Assembly (NCBI GenBank): GCA_019155185.1
Contig: CM032794.1
Span: 1,217,988-1,281,987, forward strand
Length of the DNA stretch: 64,000 nt
Source of the DNA: Beaufortia kweichowensis
Taxonomy: Eukaryota; Chordata; Actinopteri; Cypriniformes; Gastromyzontidae
Direction of reading: 5' to 3'
Under the pieces are notes generated by a model. That model was not told the origin of the DNA. It did not search any database and saw nothing but the letters and a program-made list of their open reading frames with translations. The translations under genes were made by a program, and so were the position numbers. This document shows positions 1-16,700 of the stretch, piece by piece; the stretch's first letter is position 1, and each line of letters begins with the position of its first letter.

Positions 1-289
1 TCCTTAGGAAGGGTATGTGCATCAATTTCAGACTAAAGTGTTTTTTCATAAAGGATCAGTACAAAGAAATACAATCACATGCATGACAAATACTAAACTT
101 TCAGTTCCTCCTTCTTATAATATCTTCCCAATATCTTCTTTCTCTTGGTTAATTTGCTTCTTATTGTAAATTAAATATACTGTATTATTGTTTTTGCATG
201 CATACATGTGAAAGAAGATGTAAAGCCAGTAAATGTGACTGACAGATGCATTTGTGATGCCTGATCTTTTTCTCTCTGCTGACTCCTGT

Positions 290-698
290 AGGGGGCGGTA
301 TACCTCACGGTGTGTGTCTGGAGTCAGTGGGTATTGGGGTGAAACTAACCCAGCACAGCTCTTGTGGAGTGGGCAGGCATGTGGCGTCTCACTCCACCGC
401 TGACACACATTTAACACGCTTAGCTCATGTTAATGAGAGGGCCGAGGGAGGGGCGGGTCACATAGAGCATCCAAACACCCTAAATGAAGGCGAACAGTGC
501 AGTAGGGGAACCTAGGGCCATCCGAACCCGTTAATAAACATGAACATGAAATAGTTAAACGGCTTGTGAAGTGTAGCCCTGAATCGAGTATTCAAACGGA
601 GCCGGAAACGGGACTGACTGACAATCGTAAGTGCTGTGTAAACTCTTCCGTGGAACCGGAGAAAACTGAAGAACGCAGAAGAAGACGAAGAGGATCAG
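290..698 (+). promoter_or_regulatory. candidate internal promoter and first exon of MYOM1
   Basis: This is a GC-richer block, with a GGGGCGGG box near 450, inside otherwise AT-rich DNA. It ends at a good splice donor (CAG|GTGAGA, exon end 698). The frame from about 566 to 698 is open and joins the MYOM1 exon at 1883 in phase, but it contains no ATG, so it would act as a 5' untranslated exon. The first ATG after the splice, within the FN3 exon at about 1936, sits in a fair start context. It could equally be intronic. The flanks 1-289 and 699-1882 are AT-rich and I see nothing else in them. An FN3 exon that should precede 1883 was not found, so it must lie upstream of the window if the full-length gene is present. 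Confidence 0.3.
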
Positions 699-1882
699 GT
701 GAGAGGATGAAGGTTCATGTGATCCAAATGTCTGGAACATCATCATCACTTCAGACCTCACCCGTCTCCTCTTTCATTCATTTCTTTTTTCTTTCTTGAA
801 CACTTTTGAACTGATTCTGTTTTTTGCATTTTTTCCAATTTACTCATTCATGATTATTTTGCTCATTATTGTCAATTTGTCAAAATCACTCACAAAATGA
901 GCATATTGCAGTTGTTTTTTTATACTGTTGTAATAGGGATAAGTTATTACACCCAGAATGTTCATTTTTAAGGTAAGTTTTCTCTCCTGTAGGTGTTTTA
1001 ATAACTCACAAACACATCCAGAGGTTATTTTTTCACCACCAGACACAACTGGCAATATGCTGGACACCTTCCCCACTCGTCACAAACATTTCTAACCATT
1101 GTATTATGTTTAACAGGAAGCATCTCAGTGCCTGTCAGTATTTCTTTATCACTTCTGTGATGGGTTTGGATCTGATACAGTCTTTGGGTTTCTGTATGCC
1201 AGTGATTCAGAGAGGCTCAGTACACTTATAAGTGTATTAAATCTGTAACTTTTGGTAAAAATCTGTGCAAACTGTCTACTTATCTTATAAGTAATGATTC
1301 AATAATGATTGATATGTTTTCACATGAAATTTATCATCATTTTACATAAATATAAATATGTAAAGCAATAAATTGTGAATTGCGTGAATGAAATACATTT
1401 TTAATATAATAATCAGAAATAGAAAGTAAGTATTTTAGTTCTGAAAGTTTAATTATAATAAAAAGATTTTTGAAGTGTTTGCAACAAGTAAGACAAGACT
1501 TTAAGTAAGAAAAATATTAAATGTAAAAAATGATATTTAATATATTGAAGAAAATTCAGCAGGTGTAATTCCTTTTCGATTAATTTTCAATGTTTTTATT
1601 CAATTTTACATTTATTTTATCCCCTTAATTGTCAGTGGATCTACAGTAAATTGTTTGTATATTGTTAAGATTCTTCTGCAGTATCAAGAAAACTTTTATT
1701 GATGTATTTATTAAGTTAGTTTTCAGAAAGGAATGAAGCAAATATTCATTCAGATTAATAAGACTTCTATTAGTAGCATTTCAGCAAAAGTGCAATAGTA
1801 ATTCTTTGAGGATTGCCTTTAGCGGTTCTAAAGAATGACTGTATTTTACTGTAAATCTAACTGTGGTGTTGTGCTATCCCAG

Positions 1883-7699
<5,817 letters not shown>

Positions 7700-9084
7700 A
7701 GCAATGAGAATGCACGTACAAGAAATGGGAGTTATTTATTAAATGTTACAAAATGGAAAAAATATGTACAAAACCCGATGAGATGTATTTTAAAAGATTT
7801 AGAAAAATGTCTTCCCTGAATGTATTCATTCATTTGCATTGAATATCTGAAGGTCTGTGCTCGATGAAGAGTATTAATGGTGCTAATATCTTGGTCACGG
7901 GTTGCAAAATAAATTTGGAAAAGTGTTACTGCCTAAACAACAAAAACAATCTCTGTATAGCTCTAGTTTTAAAATAAAGCTCATTATTACATTATTTACT
8001 GGACCATTGGAGAACGTGGAGAAAGATGATAGTTTTGAGTCCAGGTTGTGTCGTGTGTGTGTGTGGCTTTTCTCGTGTTGTAGATTCAGTCAAAAGAAAC
8101 AGATGCACCAACTCTGTGCATGAATGTTTGACAGGTTTGACATGACAGAGAATTGAAAGCTTTTGAAAGTTTTAGTTCATCATTTATCTGTCCAGAAAAG
8201 CAGATGGTAAAAACATTAGATGAAAGTTTTCTGTAAATGCAGCACTAAAAAATGCACTGAGAATGTTATGACCTCACTTCCTGTTTCACCTCACAGATAA
8301 TGACATGACTTCCTTTGTCATTTGCAATAAATGGAGCACATATTCTCTCACCTTCCTCTCTGTGTGTGTTGTTGATTTACTTTCCCTCTGTCGTCTTCTT
8401 TTCTCCTTCACATTGCACATCCCTCCATCCTGAATTCTGCATCTGAGACGGGTGATGTCGTCCTCTCGTCTGAACCCTCGACTTCAGGCCTAACCTGCAC
8501 GCACTTCACAATACACAATTTACAACCTAATCAAAATATAAGTAGCACAACGTTTATGTGAATTAACTTGACATCTATGACTCAGCCGTGTTAACAGAAA
8601 CAGACTGATGGAGTCCATCTTCTTGCTATCTTTAGTGAAATCTGTTAATGGTTTGCATATTAAGCTTGTTTACCGTGTAAAACACATCATCTTAATGTCC
8701 CACACATTTGAACTTCGCTACAAAAAAGAAAAATCAGTTTAACCAACTAAAAAATGACCCAACAAACCGAAGTTTGTTGAACTTTCCTATATTACTTAAT
8801 ATACACATCCTACTTAAAATACTAAATTATCCTATGGATTATTTAAGCTAATAAAAGCATTTTTAATAATATAATAATAAATGGACTGCTTTCTTTTGGA
8901 TACTTTATTAGATGTGAATACAAATTACTAAATAAAATCAAATAAATGTAAATAGATGTATACTGAGTAACTGGTAAACAAGTTAAGAATCAGTAAGGAA
9001 GGATATTGATTAAGGTGTTATATAATTAGATGTATGTAGTGAACAAAATGTTTTTTGGACTATAAAAGGTAAGAAAGAAATGAG

Positions 9085-9150
9085 GAGAATAGATCTTCTA
9101 TGGTATCGCTGTGAAGAACCTTCTGAAGCACCATCATTTTTAAGTGTGTA
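9085..9150. repeat. fragment of the GAAGAACCTT dispersed repeat
   Basis: This short piece carries the motif order TTCTATGG, ATCGCTGTGAAGAACC, GAAGCACC. It recurs in longer form at about 29195-29350 and 32230-32430. It resembles a common teleost non-autonomous element; the family name was not determined. Confidence 0.5.
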
Positions 9151-9351
9151 TAGTTGACTAGTTTTCTTTTTCAGGTAAAATAAAATCTTAACAATTACTT
9201 GCATGTTAATTGGATAAAACTGAATTGTGTAACTGTGGCAATACCTTTTTTGCACAAACGTCATCTACATCGTCCAGTAAATGTGTAAACTGTTCTGTAC
9301 TGATTCTGGATCTGTACTGTATGTGTAATCTTTGTTACTTGCTCTTGCCAG

Positions 9352-10253
9352 TTAAATGTGACTGAGAACATGGGTGATTATGGTGTCATTTCATACCTGG
9401 CTGATGCTGATGGAAATGTGACTGTTGGACCTACAACTTCCTTATCTGACAGTCGTTCAGCGAAAGTTTCATCTAGACCAGCAACTGCTCCAGAGACTCC
9501 ATCCCCTGCCCCAGTAACCCCATTACCACCAACACCTGCACCAGTAACCCCATCAACACCTGCACCAGTAACCCCATCAACACCTGCACCAGTAACCCCA
9601 TCAACACCTGCACCAGTAACCCCATCACCACCAACACCTGCCCCAGTAACCCCATCACCACCAACACCTGCACCAGTAACCCCATCAACACCTGCACCAG
9701 TAACCCCATCAACACCTGCACCAGTAACCCCGTCACCACCAACACCTGCACCGGTAACCCCATCACCACCAACACCTGCACCAGTAACCCCGTCACCACC
9801 AACATCCACCCCAGCAGCACCAACACCTGCACCAGTAACCCCATCAACACCGGTAACCCGGTCACCACCAACACCTGCCCCGGTAACCCCAACATCCACC
9901 CCAGTAACCCCAGCACCACCAACATCCACCCCAGTAACCCCAGCACCACCAACTCCTGCACCAGTTATCCCATCAGCACCAACACCCACTCCTCCTCCCC
10001 CCACTCCCAGACCACATGATGATTCCAAAAATGAAAGAAAGGGTAAGAAAGCAAAACACATAGACACATAAATGATAACTAAACAAATAGCTGATGAATA
10101 ATGTGATAATGTGTATAAAAGTGTTGTAGTACTGATGTAGTTTTGTTTCACATAGACACTGTTAGTCTGACAGCACCTGCTGTTGAGTCTGAACATCTCA
10201 CAGATTCTCCTCCTGCACCAGAGAAAACTACAGCTGCTCCTGAACGCATTTAA
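9352..10253 (+). CDS. myom1: alternative C-terminal exons of MYOM1 (Thr/Pro-rich tail)
   Basis: Two exons, 9352-10042 and 10156-10253 (TAA). In the last Ig exon of MYOM1 there is a consensus donor, ACT|GTAAGT, at 7654/7655, in phase 0. The acceptor at 9351 opens in phase 0 with LNVTEN. Splicing therefore turns GDFT-VSVF into GDFT-LNVT, so the final Ig beta-strand is completed either way. The tail then continues with an acidic/Gly segment (MGDYGVISYLADADGNVTV), about 170 residues of PTPAPVTPS-like repeats, a short charged segment, and ends ATAAPERI-like (TTAAPERI). Phase is also kept across the second intron (AAG G|AC). I know of no such tail in mammalian MYOM1. A separate gene is less likely because the first exon has no ATG at its start and depends on an acceptor. 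An AATAAA at 11016-11021 could end this form. Confidence 0.6.
9520..9990 (+). repeat. coding minisatellite encoding PTPAPVTPS repeats
   Basis: Tandem 15-21-bp units built on ACACCTGCACCAGTAACCCC, with every unit a multiple of 3 so the reading frame is kept. The units encode Thr-Pro-Ala-Pro-Val-Thr-Pro motifs within the MYOM1 tail exon. The 3' units are more diverged (TSTPVTPAPP). Copy number is likely to be polymorphic. Confidence 0.95.
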
Positions 10254-11667
10254 AAATGCTCCTGTATAACCAGTTGTGTGTCAGGAATCTAAAGAAGTCT
10301 TTATTTTACTGATGAAAACTCTGTTAGGGTTTATTTGCTGTGACTGATGAGTGTGTCGTGTTTCATTCAGAACTACACTTTTTGAGATATTTTGTAGTAG
10401 TTTGTTTAGTACTTTTTAAAATCAATAATCAGTTACTCCACATGCTTGAAATAGTTGTAATCGTATTCATATTATTCAACAGAGAATAGAGAGCGAGTAC
10501 TCGATACTCACTGTCTGTCCGGCAGTGTTTTAAAAATATCTCAGATAAAGACGTGTGTGTAAATCACAGTGTGTGACATTGTCAGATGTTTGTGTTGGCT
10601 AAATTATTAAAAAAATTACATTGGCAACATTGAATTTTGAATTCAATATTGTTTAAAGACAGAATTATTATAACATAATGACTAGCCGCAGATAAATTAC
10701 TTCCCATAATCCCTCACTTTACCTTTGTAGTGAGGGATTATTTAATAACAGTAATTAATTACTTGGTATTTCATCACAACCAACACTATTCTGTAAGAAT
10801 AACCCTCAAACCATTTCTGTCATCTAAACAGACAATAAATTATTTATAGTCATGCTTTCAGAAAGCTTGTAAGATGTACTTTACTTATAAAAGATTTGAA
10901 TCTGTCATTGGCAGATAAAAAGAGAGTGTTTAGGTTATGATATCTTTAATGTTTCTCTGTGAGTTGATTTTGTATTTTTGACATGAATAGACAACACTGT
11001 TTGTACGTGGTTTGAAATAAAAAGCTCATAAATGTAAGAAATGCTTTAGAAAATCCTTCACCAAGATTCATGTCAGAGACTTTGATCAGATTTGACATTA
11101 AGTTTAAACGGATCCAAACTGGTTCTGTGTATCAGATATCAGGTCTGAGAGCGGCTGTTCATCTTAAAGACCTTACAAGCAGAGGCAATCCAGGCCTTAA
11201 AAATCATTTCTGTTAAGAGGCCCATCTACCGTAAATAAATGCTTTAAAAACTTTGAGAGAGACCTCACATGAGTTTGTAACCACTAAATATTGACATCTA
11301 AACTATGAAAAAATGTGCTAAAACTTTATTGTTTTATTGTAAGGTTGATATTTGCACTGAATTGTCTGGGTTTTAATAAAGAGTTTTGTTTTTGTGTTTG
11401 CAGGAGAAGCCTGTGACCAACTCTTGTCAAGTTTTAAAAGGAAAGCAAAAGCATCTTTATTCTTATATATATCATTGTGCTGTATATTTTCAAAGATTGT
11501 TTTTTCAGCACAGAAGACTTTATCCAGTATAAATTCTTTTTAGGTAAATATTACACAATATCAACATGATTAAGAATCAGTCCTTCTGTATACTAAACTT
11601 TCAAGTTTCAAATGATTTCATTCAGTCAGAATATTTGAATCATAAATATTTATCATATAATATTTTT
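10254..11667. other. 3' untranslated / intergenic DNA after the MYOM1 tail
   Basis: No gene is supported here. There is an AATAAA at 11016-11021. Part of this stretch (about 11225-11370) matches the tail of an interspersed repeat seen in SMCHD1 introns: the motifs GAGAGAGACCTCACATGAG and GTAAGGTTGATATTTG. An acceptor-like site at 11403 opens a frame but has no matching donor. Confidence 0.6.
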
Positions 11668-11825
11668 TGCACAGATGATGCACAGATGATTTTGTTTTGT
11701 TGTTGCACAGATGATTTTGTGTTGTTGTTGCACAGATGATTTTGTGTTGTTGCACAGATGATTTTGTTTTGTTGTTGCACAGATGATTTTGTTTTGTTGT
11801 TGCACAGATGATTTTTTGTTGTTAC
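11668..11825. repeat. minisatellite, about 25-bp unit (TGCACAGATGATTTTG core)
   Basis: Six to seven head-to-tail copies of a core TGCACAGATGATTTTG followed by TTTTGTTGT or TGTTGTTGT. The array ends about 25 bp beyond the stop codon of the minus-strand gene 11852-12517, so it lies in that gene's 3' untranslated region or just past it. Confidence 0.9.
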
Positions 11826-11851
11826 GCAGAACAGACTTAATTCTGTTCATT

Positions 11852-12517
11852 TTACTCCAACACTGTATTGTTGGAGGTGCAGCTGGTAAACACCCGTTTC
11901 AGTCTCGTCCATGATCTACTGAAGAAACTCTTGGATCCTTTTGGCTTCAGACCCATGACATCCCCAAACAATTCCTCAGTGTTCCAGGTGGAGGTAAGGT
12001 ACTCTGAGTCATTATATGATGACTTGATGACATCTGGTAAATCTACATGAGATTCTTGCTCATTGTGATTGATGGGATCCTGATTTAAGGTTTGAACCGC
12101 GTCGTCCTCAAGATCCTCTAAGTACTCCACGGCATCATACCAGATCTCTTCTTCTGAATCCTCATCATTTAAAACCTCTGGAGGAGATCTGAAGGAAGAG
12201 AAAGGGTTTTCTGTGCCGGTGGTTGATAAGACATTTTTAAACGTTAGACAACATTCTATCATATTTTTTAAAGCGGTGACCTGTCTGAGATCTTCTTCTG
12301 TCACTTCGAACTTAATGTGTGAGAGATAAAAATCATTAAAGTTCTCTGTGTTGTTATTGTCGGTCACACCAGCGACGTTCCCTGAAGCTAGATCCATTTT
12401 TAACTTATTATTATTTTTAATCAGACTTTGTTTAAGATGATCTAAACTCAAACAATGTAAGGAAAGTATGGCTTCAGTAAAGAACGACATTTCAACCTGA
12501 TTCATCTCTGCTGACAT
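11852..12517 (-). CDS. unrecognised 221-residue intronless gene
   Basis: I do not recognise this protein. It is one uninterrupted frame with ATG at 12517 (A at -3, acceptable Kozak context) and TAA at 11854. The first third is helical and hydrophobic (FFTEAILSLHCLSLDHLKQS). The centre is acidic (NDEDSEEEIWYDAVEYLEDL). The C-terminus is basic and aromatic (KSFFSRSWTRLKRVF) and ends TSNNTVLE. No signal peptide or membrane segment is evident. Upstream on the same strand are a TATA box and a consensus CRE at normal promoter spacing, typical of inducible immediate-early or stress genes. This, together with the acidic/basic layout, suggests a small regulatory protein, but that is inference. The LPIN2 position of the human block falls here, but the protein is not a lipin. 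A retrogene is possible because it has no introns. Confidence 0.7.
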   Translation of the reverse strand: MSAEMNQVEMSFFTEAILSLHCLSLDHLKQSLIKNNNKLKMDLASGNVAGVTDNNNTENFNDFYLSHIKFEVTEEDLRQVTALKNMIECCLTFKNVLSTTGTENPFSSFRSPPEVLNDEDSEEEIWYDAVEYLEDLEDDAVQTLNQDPINHNEQESHVDLPDVIKSSYNDSEYLTSTWNTEELFGDVMGLKPKGSKSFFSRSWTRLKRVFTSCTSNNTVLE

Positions 12518-12601
12518 GTTTAAAAGCAGTATTGTACACTGTGATTATGTGTTTCAACTTGCTTCCACTCTCAGTCTGTGAATGAGAATTTCTGCACGTG
12601 T

Positions 12602-12608
12602 TTATATA
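12602..12608 (-). promoter_or_regulatory. TATA box of the 11852-12517 gene
   Basis: On the minus strand the site reads TATATAA, about 85 bp upstream of the ATG, which would place the transcript start near 12575 and give a 5' UTR of about 60 nt. Confidence 0.65.
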
Positions 12609-12640
12609 GCTGCGCTATAGCTGCGCGTCATCGCGACGGG

Positions 12641-12648
12641 TGACGTCA
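12641..12648 (-). promoter_or_regulatory. consensus CRE (TGACGTCA)
   Basis: A full palindromic CREB/ATF site (GTGACGTCAC context), about 35 bp upstream of the TATA box. Further half-sites GCGTCA lie at about 12625-12630, 12661-12666 and 12682-12687. The clustering argues for a cAMP/ATF-responsive promoter. From about 12700 to 13480 the DNA is AT-rich and I see no gene. Confidence 0.65.
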
Positions 12649-13480
12649 CTCGAAGTCTGCGCGTCAATCACAGTTCAGCGTGCGTCATCACCAAACTTGA
12701 CTTCATTGAAGTGTTGTGTGCGCGTGCACAGAAAGCCTCATCCTTTAATGTATTAAAGTTTAATTCCGTTTCTTCATGCACGTGAACGGACATATTTACA
12801 CACATTTATGATGCTCGTACTGGAGAGTTTTGTCAGAAACACGTGAATGTAAAAAACACGAGTGTATATTAGATCCAGCGCTTTCTGTCTTAAAGTGACA
12901 GCAGCCTAATTAATCCTGTTGATGTATTTAATGTTAATCAAAGAAACTTTTGTAACCTTCAAAAGAAATAAACGATATTTAATTTAAACCATAACAACTA
13001 TGCAGTGTCGTTTTACATGTGATTTGTAATTAATTAAAACAACTGTTAGAACAACCTGAAAACACTTAAAAAACTCACTTTCTAACTTCATTATTAGATT
13101 TTTATATAAGTTAGGCTAGTAGTTTTGGTGGCATAACCTTATTAATTAACATCAAATACAAATGAAACAATAACTAAGTCTGTTTATTACAAACTGTGTA
13201 GTAGTTCTACAAAGAACAACATTGCTTAATGAAAAAAATATATATATTTGTAATATTTGTATATATTTTAATAACCTCAACGTAAACCCCAAATCTGATT
13301 GGCTAATTGGAAAGTTGGGTCAAGTTAGGGTCAAACATTGAAGACTCTTTCTTTCTATCTTACAGACCTGTGGTCTCTCTATCTCCATTTTTCTCTTGCA
13401 TTTCTCTTTCTGTCAATATTATGTTTTATATTGTCTCTGTATTTAATTTCTTTGAAAAGTCTCTCTATGTCTTTCTCTCT

Positions 13481-13575
13481 CAGGGAAGTGATTAAGAAGA
13501 CGCCAGAGATATTCAAGAGTTGAACAGACATCAGGAATCTTTTCCCTCAGATTTGATTAACACAATATAACATAT
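13481..13575 (+). pseudogene. diverged copy of the exon at 20612-20672
   Basis: Starting after CTCTCTCTCAG, this segment repeats GGAAGTGATTAAGAAGACGC and, after a diverged middle, ACATCAGGAATCTTTTCCCT and GATTAACACAATATA. The same order of blocks is found at 20603-20695. Read in the exon's open frame it reaches a TGA soon after the KKTPEIFKS stretch, and the splice donor of the other copy is lost here. It is best taken as a broken duplicate exon on the near side of the satellite array. Confidence 0.6.
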
Positions 13576-13779
13576 ACCTCTATATCTCAATTATACAGAT
13601 CAAAAGAAATTATGAATTAATCTTGCGATACTTTGAGGACACGTGCCGTCATATTTAAGGTTTTTTTCAAGTGGTTCACTTCAGATGCACTCGATGTTTA
13701 TTGCTTATGTGAAATGTTTGCATATGTTCATTATTTAGATGACGACATCAAAGACATTGTTAAAGTTAAAACTTTTTTT

Positions 13780-16700
13780 CATCTTAAAAATCTTTTTTTC
13801 ATCTTCCAATTTTTTTCCATCTTAAAAAGATTATTTTTCATCTTCCAAACATTTTTTCTTCAATTTTTTTTTTAATCTTTCAAAAAATATTTTTTTTTAA
13901 ATCTTAACATTTTTGATCTTCCAAAGTTTACCTGTTTTTGAACTCTGATGCAATTTGCTGAGTTTTTTTTTGCACATTTTGCTTTATTAACTGTGGTGTT
14001 GTCATGAAGATTCTCAAAGTTTACATCAGATCTTGCTCATGCATTTACTTAAGCCCTGAACTGCAACAACAAAAAAATGTTGGCCTTATATTCCTCCTGA
14101 AGTCCTAAAGATTTTCTTCCCTTTTTCTCTTCAAAATTTTTTTTCCATCTTTAAAAAAATATTTTTTTATCTTCAAAAAGTTATTTTCCATCTTCCAAAA
14201 AATGTTTCCTTTAAAAAAAAAATTTCATCTTACATTTTTTTTTAATTTTCAAAAAATATTTTTTTATCTTAAAAATATTTTTTTCATCTTCCATTTTTTT
14301 TCCATCTTAAAAAGATTATTTTTCATCTTCCAAACATTTTTTCTTCAATTTTTTTTTTCATCTTTCAAAACAATTGTTTAATTTTAAAATCTTAACATTT
14401 TTAATCTTCCAAAGTTTACCTGTTTTTGAACTCTGATGCAATTTGCTGAGTTTTTTTGTTGCACATTTTGCTTTATTAACTGTGGTGTTGTCATGAAGAT
14501 TCTCAAAGTTTACATCAGATCTTGCTCATGCATTTACTTAAGCCCTGAACTGCAACAACAACAAAAATGTTGGCCTTATATTCCTCCTGGAGTCCTAAAG
14601 ATTTTCTTCCCTTTTTCTCTTCAATAAGTTTTTTTCCATCTTCCAAAAAATATTTTTTATCTTCAAAAGTTTTTTTCCATTTTCCAAAAAATGTTTCCTT
14701 TAAAAATATTTTTTTCATCTTAAACATTTTTTTAATTTTCGAAAAATATTTTTTCATCTTAAAAATATTTTTTTCATCTTCCAAACATTTTTTCTTCAAA
14801 TTTTTTGTTTTCATCTTTCAAAAAAATTGTTTAATTTTAAAATCTTAACATTTTAATCTTCCAAAGTTTACCTGTTTTTGAACTCTGATGCAATTTGATG
14901 AGTTTTTTTGCACATTCTGCTTTATTAACTGTGGTGTTGTCATGAAGATTCTCAAAGTTTACATCAGATCTTGCTCATGCATTTACTTAAGCCCTGAACT
15001 GCAACGAGAAAAAATGTTGGCCTTATATTCCTCCTGGAGTCTTAAAGATTTTCTTCCCTTTTTCTCTTCAATAAGTTTTTTTCCATCTTCCAAAAAATAT
15101 TTTTTATCTTCAAAAGTTTTTTTCCATTTTCCAAAAAATGTTTCCTTTAAAAATATTTTTTTCATCTTAAACATTTTTTTAATTTTCGAAAAATATTTTT
15201 TCATCTTAAAAATATTTTTTTCATCTTCCAAACATTGTTTTTTCAATTGTTTTTTTCATCTTTCAAAAAAAAATTTTTTTATTTTAAAATCTTAACATTT
15301 TTAATCTTCCAAAGTGTACCTCTTTTTGAACTCTGATGCAATTTGCTGAGTTTTTTGTTGCACATTTTGCTTTATTAACTGTGGTGTTGTCATGAAGATT
15401 CTCAAAGTTTACATCAGATCTTGCTCATGCATTTATTTAAGCCCTGAACTGCAACGAGAAAAAATGTTGGCCTTATATTCCTCCTGGAGTCTTAAAGTTG
15501 TTCTTCCCTTTTTCTCTTCAAATTTTTTTTTCCATCTTTAAAAAAATATTTTTTTATCTTCAAAAGTTTATTTTCCATCTTCCAAAAATGTTTCCTTTAA
15601 AAAAATTTTTTTCATCTTAAACATTTTTTTAATTTTCAAAAAATATTTTTTCACCTTAAAATATTTTTTTCATCTTCCAATTTTTTCCATCTTAAAAAGA
15701 TTATTTTTCATCTTTCCAAAAAAAATAAATAAATAATTTTAAAATCTTAACATTTTTAATCTTCCAAAGTTTACCTCTTTTTGAACTCTGATGCAATTTG
15801 CTGAGTTTTTTTTTTGCACATTCTGCTTTATTAACTGTGGTGTTGTCATGAAGATTCTCAAAGTTTACATCAGATCTTGCTCATGCATTTACTTAAGCCC
15901 TGAACTGCAACAACAACAAAAATGTTGGCCTTATGTTCCTCCTGGAGTCTTAAAGTTGTTCTTCCCTTCTTCTCTTCAAATTTTTTTTTCCATCTTTAAA
16001 AAAATATTTTTTTATCTTCAAAAGTTTTTTTCCATCTTCCAAAAAATGTTTCCTTTAAAAATATTTTTTTCATCTTAAACATTTTTTTAATTTTCAAAAA
16101 ATATTTTTTCATCTTAAAAATATTTTTTCATCTTAAAAATATTTTTTCATCTTAAAAATATTTTTTTCATCTTCCAATTTTTTTCCATCTTAAAAAGATT
16201 TTTTTTCATCTTCCAAACATTTTTTCTTCAATAATTTTTTTCATCTTTAAAAAAAAATTAATTTTAAAATCTTAACATTTTTAATCTTCCAAAGTTTACC
16301 TGTTTTTGAACTCTGATGCAATTTGATGAGTTTTTTTGCACATTCTGCTTTATTAACTGTGGTGTTGTCATGAAGATTCTCAAAGTTTACATCAGATCTT
16401 GCTCATGCATTTACTTAAGCCCTGAACTGCAACAACAACAAAAATGTTGGCCTTATATTCCTCCTGGAGTCCTAAAGATTTTCTTCCCTTTTTCTCTTCA
16501 AAAAGTTTTTTTCCATCTTCCAAAAAATGTTTCCTTTAAAAATATTTTTTTCATCTTAAACATTTTTTTAATTTTCAAAAAATATTTTTTCATCTTAAAA
16601 ATCTTTTTTTCATCTTCCAATTTTTTTCCATCTTAAAAAGATTATTTTTCATCTTTCAAAAAAAAAAATTAATTTTAAAATCTTAACATTTTTAATCTTC

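Noticed and set aside
9378..10196. 272-codon Gly/Val-rich open frame on the minus strand
   Set aside because: Antisense shadow of the PTPAPVTPS coding minisatellite; the plus-strand frame has matching splice phases and the minus-strand frame has no gene structure.
11404..11450. Exon-like sequence after an acceptor (TTTGCAG) downstream of the MYOM1 tail
   Set aside because: No donor follows in a consistent place and no partner exon was found; an AATAAA precedes it.
12809..12850. Short plus-strand ATG frame upstream of the orphan minus-strand gene
   Set aside because: Only about a dozen codons, with no splice donor; probably chance.
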